64,000 nt of DNA, from assembly GCA_029667085.1 (NCBI GenBank), contig JARUHJ010000001.1, positions 496,001-560,000 of the forward strand. Direction: 5' to 3'. The DNA is from Deltaproteobacteria bacterium IMCC39524 (GTDB lineage: Bacteria; Desulfobacterota; Desulfuromonadia; Desulfuromonadales; BM103). Below, piece by piece: positions 8,488 through 17,262 of this stretch. The position numbers and the translations under genes are program-made. The notes beneath the pieces were generated by a model, which saw nothing but the letters and a program-made list of their open reading frames with translations, made no database searches and had not been told where the DNA came from. Numbering within the stretch: position 1 is the first letter of the stretch; each line of letters opens with the position of its first letter.

Positions 8488-9303
8488 TTACCAAGTATTA
8501 GCCGCCAGTTGCGTACCCGTCCTCGGCAACAGAGTGATCGCTTTTTCAGGGCAGGACGCCCGGCAGACTCCGCATCCATAACATCTTCTGTAATCTATAG
8601 AGCACCTGTGTTGTTCCCGTGAGTAATCAATCGCCTCAAACATGCATTGCTTCCGGCATGACTTGCATCCTTTGCAAAGTTCTTTATCGATTGCGGAAAC
8701 GTACTCCGCCTTCCACATAATTTTGGCCAGTCGTGATCGATATTCAATTCGGTAAGCCATACAGTCCTGGTCGCAATTACAGACAGCGCCAATGAAGGGC
8801 GTCTGAAAGGTCCAGACGCTATGAGTCATGCCGTTAGCATCGAGATCCCTGATTTCGCTTATGGCAACCTCTGGGGTGGTTTGATCGAAATTGCGAAAAT
8901 CCGGCAGATCCTTCAATATGCCGGTGGCATCCATGCCGACTGCGTAACAGTATCGTTTCTCTTCTCCGGTAGCAACTTTACGGCAGATACAGGGTAGTCT
9001 CCAGACCGTTCCTACTTTATTGAGAACTTTTTCAATATCTTCGATAGGCACCATCTGTCCGAAATGGTTTTTTTTGAAGCGGCGGGTGAGCCAGGGGTAG
9101 GCTATAAAATTGTAGATGACCGGCAGCCGTCTTTTCCACTTTTCGGCCGTGGGGATGTTCTCCTGCATAGACGGACCGAAGTCGGCGAGGTATTCTTTCA
9201 GTGCCTCATCGGAACTGATCTGCAGGAAAAGTTCCCGAGAGTAGTTGGTGATATTTTCATACCATTTTTTGCCTTCTCCGTGGCTGATGCAGAATTCGCA
9301 CAT
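8488..9303 (-). CDS. 4Fe-4S ferredoxin-type protein
   Basis: The start was placed at ATG 9303 (MCEFC) because GGAGAG lies 7 bases upstream; the frame extends further upstream without a ribosome-binding site. The 271-residue product ends with two typical ferredoxin motifs, CKGCKSCRKQC and CYGCGVCRASCP, enough for two [4Fe-4S] clusters. Further Cys pairs occur at the N-terminus (C2, C5), in LPCICRK and in VCNCDQDC, so more metal centres are possible. It has no signal peptide or membrane segment, so it should be a cytoplasmic electron carrier or oxidoreductase subunit. Its partner may be the convergent aldo/keto reductase, but this is only positional inference. Confidence 0.85.
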   Translation of the reverse strand: MCEFCISHGEGKKWYENITNYSRELFLQISSDEALKEYLADFGPSMQENIPTAEKWKRRLPVIYNFIAYPWLTRRFKKNHFGQMVPIEDIEKVLNKVGTVWRLPCICRKVATGEEKRYCYAVGMDATGILKDLPDFRNFDQTTPEVAISEIRDLDANGMTHSVWTFQTPFIGAVCNCDQDCMAYRIEYRSRLAKIMWKAEYVSAIDKELCKGCKSCRKQCMFEAIDYSREQHRCSIDYRRCYGCGVCRASCPEKAITLLPRTGTQLAANTW

Positions 9304-9691
9304 AGTAGATCTCTCCGTCAGGATGAGAGCATGCCTTTGGGGCTTGGTGGGGGAGGGGGAAGAATAATTTGGCCCCATGCTACTGACTCTGCTAACTACA
9401 ACTCTATAGCGATCCTACATCAAATCAAATTATTTCTTAAACCGCCGTTATTATTCCCAAGCCGAGCGGCCTAAACCTGAGATGCTAACATTGCTGATGC
9501 AAGTATATTCACACCCCTATTCGAATGTTAAGGGCTCCAATACTTTATAGGCTGACAAATAGAATGAGGCCATTCGTTGCCAATCGCTCTAATTTTGGCT
9601 TTAATAGTGAGACAAATAGACCTAGAGGTTATGATGCCTCGGGTTGATACGGATAAATTTTGATAGATATTTAACACTTTAAGGAGTGTGT
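9304..9691. other. Divergent promoter region without genes
   Basis: About 390 bases between the divergent iron-sulfur protein and DUF2284 genes. A G-rich stretch near 9346-9360 and A+T-rich DNA before 9692 are all I see; promoters for both genes must lie here but no clear consensus pair was identified. Confidence 0.45.
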
Positions 9692-10198
9692 ATGACGCCA
9701 GAGAATGTTTCTGCAAGAGCCCTTGAGCTTGGGGCAGATGATGCTCTTATCTTCCGGATGGATCAAATCGTTTTTGACTCACGCACGCTACTTAAATGCA
9801 TGTACGGGTGCGAAGACTGGGGGAAGGGCCATACTTGTCCTTCGGCCCCGGGCTCTCTAAAGCCATGGGAGTATGAACGTGTCCTGCAAGGTTACGAATG
9901 GGGTTGTATTGTCCATTCGACCAGTAAAAAGATCTCACAGGACATTTCCTTTACCCTGGAAAGGGAGGCCTTTCTTGCCGGTCATTATTTTGCTTTCTCA
10001 ATGAGCGATTGTGCAATTTGTCAAGAATGTGCCGGATTCAAGGGAAAGCCTTGTGTTGACCCTGGTCGAGCCCGGCCGGCTTTTCATAGTGTTGGCATTG
10101 ATGTCTTCGCAACGGTGAAGCAATTTGACCTGCCTCTGAGTACACTTAAATCTGAAGATGAGGTGCAAAATTGGTATTCTGCTGTTTTCGTAGCCTAA
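9692..10198 (+). CDS. DUF2284 domain metal-binding protein
   Basis: A 168-residue cytoplasmic protein with the Cys pattern of DUF2284: CMYGCEDWGKGHTCPSAPG in the N-terminal third and CAICQECAGFKGKPC in the middle. These Cys residues are thought to bind a metal or iron-sulfur cluster, but the family has no proven reaction. ATG 9692 was chosen over the upstream GTG because AAGGAG lies 5 bases before it. The gene stands alone and is followed by a terminator-like hairpin at 10227. Confidence 0.88.
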   Translation: MTPENVSARALELGADDALIFRMDQIVFDSRTLLKCMYGCEDWGKGHTCPSAPGSLKPWEYERVLQGYEWGCIVHSTSKKISQDISFTLEREAFLAGHYFAFSMSDCAICQECAGFKGKPCVDPGRARPAFHSVGIDVFATVKQFDLPLSTLKSEDEVQNWYSAVFVA

Positions 10199-10226
10199 GG
10201 TCACTATGTGCCCCATCATATTAATA

Positions 10227-10264
10227 GACCACCAAGGATCAAACTCTGGTGGCCATAGTTTTGT
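10227..10264 (+). terminator. CCACCAAGG-type hairpin, copy B
   Basis: GACCACCAAGG pairs with CTCTGGTGGCC and is followed by ATAGTTTTGTT, about 28 bases beyond the DUF2284 stop codon. Its stem resembles those at 2385 and 12908. Confidence 0.6.
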
Positions 10265-10421
10265 TGATTAAACTGCTTCCTCAGATACCGTTATCCACAA
10301 GAAACCTTTTTCGTCTCGGCAGTCGTGACAAAATACAGACACCAATCAGCTAGCTAAGGTTGGAAACTGATATATAATGATATAGTTCTAATGGCATTCA
10401 ACCTCTAGAAGGGTGATCATA

Positions 10422-10784
10422 ATGGAAATCCTAGTCACGTTATGTCAAATCATTATTGCGCTTGGAATTTTCAATGTCTGGATCTTGCGCTATGGCAAAG
10501 AAACCAATTGGCGAGGTGGTGAAGCAAAAAACATGAAAGAGGAATTTGCCGCCTATGGCCTACCTGGTGGGGTTATGGTGTTTATCGGAGCGGCCAAGAT
10601 CATTCTGGCCCTATGCCTGATTGTTGGCATATGGATTCCCTTCTTAGTAAAGCCAGCGGCAACGATAATGGCCATACTAATGTTTGGGGCTGTTTCGATG
10701 CACGTTAAAGTGAAAGATCCACTACAGAAGTCATTGCCAGCATTCACTATGTTGGTTTTGTCTCTAATAGTGGCAATCAACTAA
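10422..10784 (+). CDS. DoxX-like small membrane protein
   Basis: A 120-residue protein with four hydrophobic segments (roughly residues 1-22, 48-70, 74-92 and 100-118), the layout of the DoxX-like family. The conserved-looking RYGKETNWRGG loop and the YGLPGGVM turn fall between the first two segments. DoxX-like proteins are inner-membrane proteins of mostly unknown role, sometimes linked to redox or stress. ATG 10422 is preceded by AGAAGGG about 9 bases upstream; a GTG three codons earlier is possible. It stands alone, convergent with the alcohol dehydrogenase gene. Confidence 0.78.
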   Translation: MEILVTLCQIIIALGIFNVWILRYGKETNWRGGEAKNMKEEFAAYGLPGGVMVFIGAAKIILALCLIVGIWIPFLVKPAATIMAILMFGAVSMHVKVKDPLQKSLPAFTMLVLSLIVAIN

Positions 10785-10920
10785 AAAATCAGTAAAAGGG
10801 CGGATTTTTAATCGGCTTGTTGAATTGTTTTGATGTGCCGAGCTTCTGGAAAATGTGAAGTCTTTATTGGCCATGCAGTCCAGGTAAGCCCGAAACTCAA
10901 TAATCTTCATTTTTGACTCT

Positions 10921-11958
10921 TCATCTGTCCGGTCCCAATCGAAGCACTTTAGCCCCACGAATTTCACCTTCTTTCAATTCCTGTAAAGCGCGGTTCGCTT
11001 CTGCTAGCGGGAACTCTTCAATTGTTGGTCGAAGAGGAATTTCTGCTGCCAGTGAGAGAAACTCACGTACATCGGTGCGGCTGACATTGGCGACACTCTG
11101 GATGCTTTTCTCCAGCCAGAGATCGAGCGGGTAATCGATCTCGGCCAGCACTTCACGATCACTGTCCTCTTTGCGGATCGCGTTGATGATCAGCCGGCCC
11201 CCCGGCTCAAGCATTCGCATGGCTTTGACGACCGGCTTCCAGACAGGGGTGGTGTCGATGATCGCTTGTAACAATTGAGGTGGCTGCTCGTCAATTTCTC
11301 CTGACCAGGCTGCCCCAAGTTCGCGTGCGAAGTGACGCTCCTTTTCGTTACGGGCAAAAACATAAATAGGCAGTTTTGGGTAAAGATGTTGAACGACACT
11401 CAACACCAGATGCGCCGAAGCACCGAAGCCAGTCAATCCGAGAGGTGCCCCTGGCTGCAGACAAGCAAGCCTGATCGAGCGGTAACCTACGGCGCCAGCA
11501 CAGAGCAGGGGCGCCGCTTCTGCATCTGTGAAGACCTCCGGGATGGGGTGGACAAAAGCCGAGGGAGCCAACATGTATTCGGCATAACCACCATCGACAT
11601 CGCGGCCCGTTGCACAAAAATCAGGGCAAAGGTTCTCTCGCTGCGTACGACACCATTTGCAATGACCGCATGCAGAATACAGCCAGGCAACACCGACCCG
11701 CTTCCCCAGAAGCCCGTCGTCGACATGCGGACCGACTTTGTCGATTCGACCGACGACCTGGTGCCCGGGAATGACTGGCAACTGCCGGGGTGGAGTACGC
11801 CCCTCGATTTCATCGAGCTCCGTGTGGCAGACCCCACAAACCGAGACCTTGATCCGCAACTCTCCAGGACCTGGTTCAGGGACAGGGCAATCTACAAGGG
11901 CCAAGGGGTTTGGCTCCTGTTTCATGTCGACTAATTTTTTCAGAGTCATGGCTTTCAT
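10921..11958 (-). CDS. Zinc-dependent alcohol dehydrogenase (MDR family)
   Basis: A 345-residue medium-chain dehydrogenase. Catalytic zinc ligands are visible as C44-H45 in GVCHTE and H66 in PGHQVVG; the structural zinc site is C97, C100, C103 and C111. The coenzyme-binding domain has GLTGFGASAH in place of the usual glycine-rich GAGGVG. It should oxidise alcohols or reduce aldehydes with NAD(P); the substrate is unknown. The layout matches the AdhA/AdhP-like group with a longer linker to the structural zinc. The gene is monocistronic and convergent with the DoxX-like gene. G+C is clearly higher than in its surroundings, which could reflect acquisition or selection. Confidence 0.92.
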   Translation of the reverse strand: MKAMTLKKLVDMKQEPNPLALVDCPVPEPGPGELRIKVSVCGVCHTELDEIEGRTPPRQLPVIPGHQVVGRIDKVGPHVDDGLLGKRVGVAWLYSACGHCKWCRTQRENLCPDFCATGRDVDGGYAEYMLAPSAFVHPIPEVFTDAEAAPLLCAGAVGYRSIRLACLQPGAPLGLTGFGASAHLVLSVVQHLYPKLPIYVFARNEKERHFARELGAAWSGEIDEQPPQLLQAIIDTTPVWKPVVKAMRMLEPGGRLIINAIRKEDSDREVLAEIDYPLDLWLEKSIQSVANVSRTDVREFLSLAAEIPLRPTIEEFPLAEANRALQELKEGEIRGAKVLRLGPDR

Positions 11959-12144
11959 CTACAAACTCTGGCCTCCTCAATATCGTTCAATTGTTTCTCT
12001 TTTAGACGTTCCATGTGTGAAGGGTGAGCGCAACATTTGTTTCTTCGGGCAAAACGAGTTTTTCAATAGATAGATTATCAAATTGTTCGAGATTATATCT
12101 GCTGATTTCTATTTTTCTGGCAGTGCTCTGTAAAGGACACATAA

Positions 12145-12528
12145 AGCAGGTCTTTTAAAGAACTTGTTATTTATGCGGACGGGGAGATTGATCGTCTTTT
12201 TGAAGAAGCAGATCGCAGAGCAGAGATTGGGAGACAGGAGTGGGAGAGAAAGAAAGAGCGATGGCGAATAGAGGAAGCGAAGCGCCGTGCTGATCAAGCG
12301 GAAAAGGAGAGCTTGGAGGAACTCAAACAGGCAATTGATGCCTGGGGAGAGGTTAATCGCATTGAACACTTTTCCCGTGATGCTGAAGCGCATCCAAGCA
12401 ACCTCAATCCTAAGGAACATTCACGCGTTATTGCACGTCTAAACCTTGCCCGTGAGATGTTCAGCAGTATCGACGCCCTAGATTATTTCCGGCACTGGCG
12501 AACACCGAGTGAGCGTTTAGAAGAGTAG
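12145..12528 (+). pseudogene. C-terminal fragment of a helical, charged protein
   Basis: From 12145 a frame is open for 127 codons to the stop at 12526-12528, but it contains no acceptable start before TTG at 12313 and begins directly after an in-frame stop. The sequence is protein-like throughout: a charged coiled-coil stretch (EWERKKERWRIEEAKRR) followed by a folded-looking C-terminus ending WRTPSERLEE. This is the signature of the 3' end of a longer gene that has lost its 5' part. The terminator just downstream (12533) is intact, as expected for a relic that kept its original end. The parent family was not identified. Confidence 0.55.
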
Positions 12529-12532
12529 GGTG

Positions 12533-12571
12533 ATCCCAGCTTTCTGACTAAAGCTGGGATTGGCTGTTTTT
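12533..12571 (+). terminator. Intrinsic terminator
   Basis: ATCCCAGCTTT and AAAGCTGGGAT form a perfect 11-bp stem with a 6-base loop, followed by TGGCTGTTTTTG. It lies 5 bases past the stop of the gene fragment at 12145-12528. Confidence 0.85.
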
Positions 12572-12907
12572 GAAAGTCACTGCCATTTAGATTTAAATCT
12601 CTATATGCACGTAAAATCAGTAACTTACTGCTTTATCTGACCTCTAAAATCTTTATTCCAGTTTTCATCAATTTCAATAAGCATGTTTTCGCCGCATAGA
12701 GTGTTTATGTTGCTGAAATCTTTACCTGAATATCTTTCTGAGTTAGAGTGGCAACCCTTGGTTCGGTGTGGTTCATGGGGAGGGACGATAATGACAACTC
12801 TTTTTTTGAGTAGATTATGACATACGAAGACCTCGTTGATTTTTTAGATCATAAACGGCTTCTTATTGATAAAGGTATTCAGTAAGCTGTTTAATACACA
12901 AAACTAT
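12572..12907. other. Gap holding a possible 22-codon frame
   Basis: An ATG frame of 22 codons (12817-12885) ends about 20 bases before a good terminator at 12908, so it could be the tail of a lost gene or a leader. It has no ribosome-binding site. Nothing else is visible here. Confidence 0.3.
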
Positions 12908-12945
12908 GGCCACCAAAGGACGATCCTTGGTGGCCGTTTTCATTT
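12908..12945 (+). terminator. CCACCAAGG-type hairpin, copy C
   Basis: GGCCACCAAAGGA pairs with TCCTTGGTGGCC (one bulge) around a CGA loop, followed by GTTTTCATTT. It is the best formed of the three similar hairpins and has terminator geometry, although no convincing gene ends here. Confidence 0.6.
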
Positions 12946-13059
12946 ATCAGGGACAGCAAGAATTTCAAATCTCAGCCAAATCAAACGTCTTGTAACAATG
13001 TGAGAGGATAAATGATAGTCTAGGGGCCGGGATACCGACCTATTGTCCAGGAGCAGAAA

Positions 13060-13419
13060 ATGGTCAAAGAAACAAAACCTATAGTTACGTTTGATGAGTC
13101 ATTTGAAAAACTCGATATTCGAGTTGGCAAGGTAATAGATGTTGCACTTGAAAGCCAAACACATAAACCTACTTACAAAATGATCGTAGATTTTGGGAAG
13201 TACGGCCAACGTATTAGTTATGGACGCTTTACTCAACACTCTATTGAAGAAGTAAAAAACAGACTCGTACTTGGAGTTCTTAATTTTGAACCGAGACAAA
13301 TGGGGCCGGTCACTTCGGAAGTATTGATTTTAGGGGTTCAATTTCCAAAGGCCGAGAGTGGTGAGGCAACATTTGTCTCCCCTGCTGTGGATGCGAAAGT
13401 CGGAAGTAAGCTTTTCTAG
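13060..13419 (+). CDS. tRNA-binding domain protein (CsaA/YgjH-like)
   Basis: A 119-residue stand-alone EMAP/Trbp111-type OB-fold. Typical features are the LDIRVGKV strand at about 18-25, the YKMIVDFG strand, and NRLVLGVLNFEPRQMG with the conserved V-L-G-V-x-N core. Such proteins bind tRNA or act as chaperones (CsaA). The ATG is preceded by CCAGGAGC. Its final base overlaps the start of the longest possible downstream frame, but the next gene most likely starts 53 bases later. The two genes may be co-transcribed. Confidence 0.87.
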   Translation: MVKETKPIVTFDESFEKLDIRVGKVIDVALESQTHKPTYKMIVDFGKYGQRISYGRFTQHSIEEVKNRLVLGVLNFEPRQMGPVTSEVLILGVQFPKAESGEATFVSPAVDAKVGSKLF

Positions 13420-13472
13420 TGTCCCAGAAGTCAGGACCAACAAGAAATTCTATTTTTACTAGTGGGGTGTTC

Positions 13473-13844
13473 ATGATCAATAGAGCCGCAATCATACTCA
13501 GATACAAGCAACCTGCCGTTAATTGGGTCAATGACGCCAACCCATATCATGAAATCGATATGCCTGAAGTATCACTAGAAGAAATCAATCGGGAACGTGC
13601 CGTATATCTGGTCAGTGATGAGGATGCAGATAATGATGATTCTTTGTCTGCATGGATCGAAATGAACTTTGAAGTACTCTTTACCAATGAACTAGAAGGA
13701 TGGTATGCGGATGACACCCTCTGGCCGGAGCATCGAACCCTTGCAATGTTCCATGAATGGTTTGATGTTGAATGTCATACCATGATTCTGGACACAGTTG
13801 ATGAACCGATAGAAGATGAGGATATTGAAGATACCCTTCATTGA
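13473..13844 (+). CDS. Conserved-type hypothetical protein (acidic, 123 aa)
   Basis: A cytoplasmic protein with the opening MINRAAIILRYKQPAVNWVN and an acidic tail (EPIEDEDIEDTLH). The frame runs back to a GTG at 13419, but ATG 13473 has the purine-rich GTGGGGTG just upstream and fits the beginning expected for this kind of protein. The central WYADDTLWPEHRTLAMFHEWF segment looks like a conserved motif that I have seen in uncharacterised proteins of Deltaproteobacteria, without a known function. It is probably co-transcribed with the tRNA-binding protein upstream. Confidence 0.7.
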   Translation: MINRAAIILRYKQPAVNWVNDANPYHEIDMPEVSLEEINRERAVYLVSDEDADNDDSLSAWIEMNFEVLFTNELEGWYADDTLWPEHRTLAMFHEWFDVECHTMILDTVDEPIEDEDIEDTLH

Positions 13845-13941
13845 CCTAGCTCTGGAGATGATCCAAGTGGCCTTTCCTATTTATCAGGGTATGTGAAAAT
13901 TATTCCATTGAGCCTGTTTTTTTAAAAAAGGAGATTTTTAA

Positions 13942-14019
13942 ATGGAAGATGTAATCGGCGTCATAGTTGTCCTGGTTGCAGTGTTTGTGCTGTTTCTTTT
14001 CCTTTTCCGAGGGAGGTGA
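13942..14019 (+). CDS. Very small membrane peptide (25 aa)
   Basis: AAAAAAGGAG lies 8 bases before an ATG opening a 25-codon frame. The product is a single hydrophobic helix (VIGVIVVLVAVFVLFLFLF) ending in RGR, an inside-positive anchor. It lies directly before a second small membrane gene at 14024 whose ribosome-binding site overlaps its last codons, so the two look translationally coupled. No family is recognised; the strong ribosome-binding site makes it likely to be translated. Confidence 0.5.
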   Translation: MEDVIGVIVVLVAVFVLFLFLFRGR

Positions 14020-14023
14020 TCTT

Positions 14024-14200
14024 TTGGGAGTTGCAGGTTTTGTTCTTGCTGTATTTGTTCTTTTAATCATTTGTGTTTCGGCTTTTGGGTATTTACATCG
14101 AGATCTCCGCTGCCCAGAGTGTGGCGAAAAAATGACCCGCAATAAGAACAAAACATGGACATGCGAATCCTGCCAAACAAGGCATCCATGTTATCCATGA
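14024..14200 (+). CDS. Small membrane protein with zinc-ribbon tail (58 aa)
   Basis: A TTG start at 14024 is chosen because GGGAGGTGA ends 4 bases upstream. Residues 3-23 form one transmembrane helix; the remainder holds CPECGEKM and CESCQTRHPC, which together make a four-Cys zinc-ribbon or rubredoxin-like knuckle on the cytoplasmic side. It follows the 25-residue membrane peptide at 13942 by 4 bases and probably depends on its translation. No family name is certain. This could be a small redox- or metal-responsive membrane regulator, but that is speculation. Confidence 0.58.
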   Translation: MGVAGFVLAVFVLLIICVSAFGYLHRDLRCPECGEKMTRNKNKTWTCESCQTRHPCYP

Positions 14201-14684
14201 AGATCAGACACTTTTTTTACAATTCACTACTTTCAAGAAACTCCTCGCTGATCCGTGGACAGTTTTTAAAAATCCTCCCGCAACCAATTCTCATATTATC
14301 TAAGGATATATAGAACAGTATAAATGGCCAAAGTCCTGGCCAAAGGGTTATGCGCAGTATTAGGTAGAAATTAGCATGGCTAGACTCATGTTCTTGCATG
14401 CCACAAACCATCCCGGCCCAACTTTCGCAGGAGAGGTGGGCTTTGTTATGCCAAGGAATGCTCCAATGCTGGCTTGGGCAAGGATCAAATATTCAGAGCA
14501 TGATAAAATGAGCATTACACATATCGTTGGCAGGTCTTCTCTTGAAGTTTTGAATATGTCAGGAAGGAATTTCGAATAAATGTGTACTCCCGATTTATGT
14601 TTTTTGTCTTTGCGATATGGGCTTAAACTAGCGCCATTCTGTTATGTCCCCGGATTTTAATTTATGAATAAAGGAAAGATCTCT
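14201..14684. other. Gene-poor gap
   Basis: About 480 bases. A plus-strand frame of 67 codons at 14376 has no ribosome-binding site and no recognisable product, so it was not called. A short repeat TGGCCAAAG occurs twice near 14325-14345. No other feature seen. Confidence 0.45.
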
Positions 14685-15182
14685 ATGCGTATCCTGATGA
14701 CTCTGCTTTTGGCTATCACTCTCACAGCCTGTGCGGCCACGACAGCAGTGCCAACCTCTGAAGCGGGGAAAGCCCTCGAAGCAGAGCAGTTGGTCCGTTA
14801 CAGCCTCACCGGGCGAATCATGGAAAGTGTCGAGAACAACTACTCCGTTCAACTTGCTTCCCTGTTGACATCAATGGAAGTTCCGGCAGGGAAGAAAGAA
14901 CAGATCATCACCGAAGAGATCAAGACTGTCGCGGAGGGCGAACACCAACGCCTTCTTAATGCCCTGGTGCCGATTTACCGACGTTATTACACAGCCGATG
15001 AAATTCATCAACTTTTGTCCTTTTACAAAACCGATGTGGCGCGCAAGTCGTTAAAAGTCAGTTCGCAGATTGCGGCTGAAAGCCAGCAATATGTGCGGTT
15101 GTGGAATGATCACTTTGAGGAAGAGTTGATGAAGCGGGTGGATGAGAGATTGAGTGAGATGGGGATTTCGATTGATCGATAA
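14685..15182 (+). CDS. DUF2059-type lipoprotein
   Basis: The start was set at ATG 14685 because AAAGGAAAGA lies just upstream; the earlier ATG at 14664 lacks a site. The N-terminus is a lipoprotein signal with lipobox LTAC (lipidated C16). The rest (about 150 residues) is all helical and matches DUF2059: the RYYTADEIHQLLSFYKTDVA segment is the typical core, in which a short C-terminal helical hairpin recurs. These are periplasmic or envelope proteins of unknown role. The gene stands alone with gaps on both sides. Confidence 0.85.
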   Translation: MRILMTLLLAITLTACAATTAVPTSEAGKALEAEQLVRYSLTGRIMESVENNYSVQLASLLTSMEVPAGKKEQIITEEIKTVAEGEHQRLLNALVPIYRRYYTADEIHQLLSFYKTDVARKSLKVSSQIAAESQQYVRLWNDHFEEELMKRVDERLSEMGISIDR

Positions 15183-15822
15183 CTCTTTATGGAAGCTGTT
15201 CGTAACGATAGTACAGGTGGCGAGGTTCTCTAGAGTTTAACCTTGTTATGGCGAGGGGAGAGTTGAGCTGACCGGCTCGCGGATGTCAAAATGATCAGGG
15301 GATTTATTAATGTGCCTGTCCACAGAACCTGTCGATAAGCCGAAGATAGGATAGCGCAAGCCAAAAAGCGAAACTGATACAGAGCAGTTGTCATTCTTCT
15401 AGTGGAAGCGACAACTGAATCTCAAGCCCAACCTCCTATAGAGGTTGGGCTTTGCTATGCTAGGGAAAACATTGAAACAGGGATTAGACAAGTAGGATTG
15501 AATCACAGCTTTTGGAGCAAAGCTAATATTTGTGCATAAGCTGGGATCGGGCTGATCTGGGGCACTCCCGGAAGTGTCCCTCTCGTGCCACAGTTGCCCT
15601 TCGGACTTCGTCACCTTTCTATTCACTTATCCTGGCAGCCTGTCGAACACTCAATGTACTGGCGGCAAACAAGGCAACTAACTATTTCATGACAACTTCC
15701 TTCAAATACCGGTGTTAGAGACGATATCCCTATTCAAAACTCAAACAAACTAAGTATACTGTCTTGGTTGACATCTCATAGTGCAGTTCAGAGCAACACG
15801 AACCGCCAAAAAGGATAACTTT
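15183..15822. other. Gap of about 640 bases with a terminator
   Basis: Apart from the hairpin at 15424-15452 nothing coding is visible; several short frames occur on both strands but none has a ribosome-binding site or protein-like pattern. Confidence 0.45.
15424..15452. terminator. Perfect 12-bp hairpin, probable bidirectional terminator
   Basis: AAGCCCAACCTC and GAGGTTGGGCTT form a perfect stem around CTATA. The T tract is short on both sides. It lies about 240 bases after the DUF2059 gene. Confidence 0.6.
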
Positions 15823-16854
15823 ATGAAGATCGCAATATTGGGCCTGGCCCAGACGGGCAAGAAAACCCTCTTCACGCTGCTGACCGGACGATCCATACCC
15901 CCGACTGTCAAACCCGGTGAGGCCATCGAAGGTAGTGCTGCGATCAAAGACAGCCGTGTCGATGCTTTAAGCGATTTTTACAAGCCTGAAAAGACCACTT
16001 ATGCCGAGAACCAGTTTGTACTCTGCCCTGACATTACCGCTAGCGGCACCTCGCGCCTCTGGATGGACCCGGCCCAGCGCTGTGATCTTCTCTGCCTGCT
16101 GATCAGATCCTTCGACTCGCCGGATGTTTTTCACCCCGCCGGATCGGTGGATCCAGAGCGTGATCGGGCCACGATCGAAACAGAGCTATTGCTGGCCGAC
16201 ATGCAGTTGGTCGAGACGCGCCTGCAGCGCCTCGCCAAAGACAAGAAGAAAGGTCAGACGACAGAGCAAGCTCTGGAAGAAGAAGTCCTTCAACGCTTCA
16301 ACACGGCCCTGGAGGAGGAACGCTTCTTGAGCACCGTAGAACTTGATCCTGACGAAGAACATGCGATTAAAAGCCTCGAACTGATCACCCGTATGCCGCT
16401 CCTTTTTGCCTACAACGTCTCCGAGGATGACATCGGCAAAGATTTCGGACCTGGCGTCTTTACTATCTCCTGTGCGATCGAGAGCGAAATAGCGGCTATC
16501 GATGACGAAGGGGAGCGTACTGAATTCATGGAGGCAATGGGCATCACCGAACCGAGCCTCGACCGGATTAACGCCGCCCTTTACGACGCACTTGGCCTCA
16601 TGAGCTTCTACACCTCTGGTGAAGACGAGTGCCGCGCCTGGACCATCCGCAAAGGCTCCAGCGCGCCAATGGCCGGTGGCAAGATCCACAGTGACATCGA
16701 ACGAGGCTTTATCCGAGTCGAGGTTATGAAATTCGACGACCTGATGGCCGCAGGTTCTGAACAGGCTGTCAAGAAGGCGGGTAAGATGCAGCTAAATGGT
16801 AAAGACTACACGATTGAGGACGGTGATATCTGCCACTTCCTCTTTAACGTTTGA
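15823..16854 (+). CDS. YchF-like GTPase (DUF933/TGS domain)
   Basis: A 343-residue P-loop GTPase related to YchF/OLA1 but shorter and divergent. The start at ATG 15823 follows AAGGATAAC; an upstream extension is unlikely. The P-loop GLAQTGKKT is at 7-15, with the YNVSE segment at about 200 standing in for the NVDE element typical of YchF in place of the NKxD motif. The C-terminal 80 residues are the DUF933/TGS domain (SFYTSGEDECRAWTI; HSDIERGFIR). YchF-type proteins bind ATP or GTP and ribosomes. This looks like a second, specialised paralogue. G+C is higher than in the flanks. Confidence 0.9.
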   Translation: MKIAILGLAQTGKKTLFTLLTGRSIPPTVKPGEAIEGSAAIKDSRVDALSDFYKPEKTTYAENQFVLCPDITASGTSRLWMDPAQRCDLLCLLIRSFDSPDVFHPAGSVDPERDRATIETELLLADMQLVETRLQRLAKDKKKGQTTEQALEEEVLQRFNTALEEERFLSTVELDPDEEHAIKSLELITRMPLLFAYNVSEDDIGKDFGPGVFTISCAIESEIAAIDDEGERTEFMEAMGITEPSLDRINAALYDALGLMSFYTSGEDECRAWTIRKGSSAPMAGGKIHSDIERGFIRVEVMKFDDLMAAGSEQAVKKAGKMQLNGKDYTIEDGDICHFLFNV

Positions 16855-16934
16855 GGTCAACTGCATGGACTTGCAGATCATCCTTTTAGCTCTCCATTCA
16901 ACCAAAACCAAAAACAACGAAAAGGATTTAACCA

Positions 16935-17231
16935 ATGAAAAGATTAACCACTCTCTGCCTCGCAGCTTCTCTAGGCCTGCTCGCCACCACTGCCATAGCT
17001 GATGAAACCTACACTTGCACCAACAGTTCACAAGAACGAGTGGTCAGCGTTGTGTATCAAGATCAGGAAGCGAAAGTCCCTTGCGAAGTCCGATACCAGA
17101 AAGATAGTGTTACAGAGACACTCTGGAGAGCACAAGACGAAGTCGGCTACTGTGAAGAGAAGGCCAGGGCTTTTGTCGAGAAACAGCGCGGCTGGGGCTG
17201 GAACTGCAACGAAACGGCGGCAGGATCGTAA
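16935..17231 (+). CDS. Small secreted hypothetical protein
   Basis: A 98-residue protein with a clear Sec signal (KRLTTLCLAASLGLLATTAIA, cleavage predicted after A22). The mature part contains C28, C47 or close to it, C75 and C91-type cysteines that could form disulfides in the periplasm, and a charged central part rich in E and K. AAAGGA lies 9 bases before the ATG. It starts 80 bases after the YchF-like gene on the same strand. I do not recognise the family. Confidence 0.7.
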   Translation: MKRLTTLCLAASLGLLATTAIADETYTCTNSSQERVVSVVYQDQEAKVPCEVRYQKDSVTETLWRAQDEVGYCEEKARAFVEKQRGWGWNCNETAAGS

Positions 17232-17262
17232 CCCGCCAGCACTCACCATATAGGAAGAAACA

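Noticed and set aside
14376-14579. Plus-strand frame of 67 codons (MARLMFLHATN...)
   Set aside because: No ribosome-binding site and no protein-like pattern beyond chance; left as a gap.
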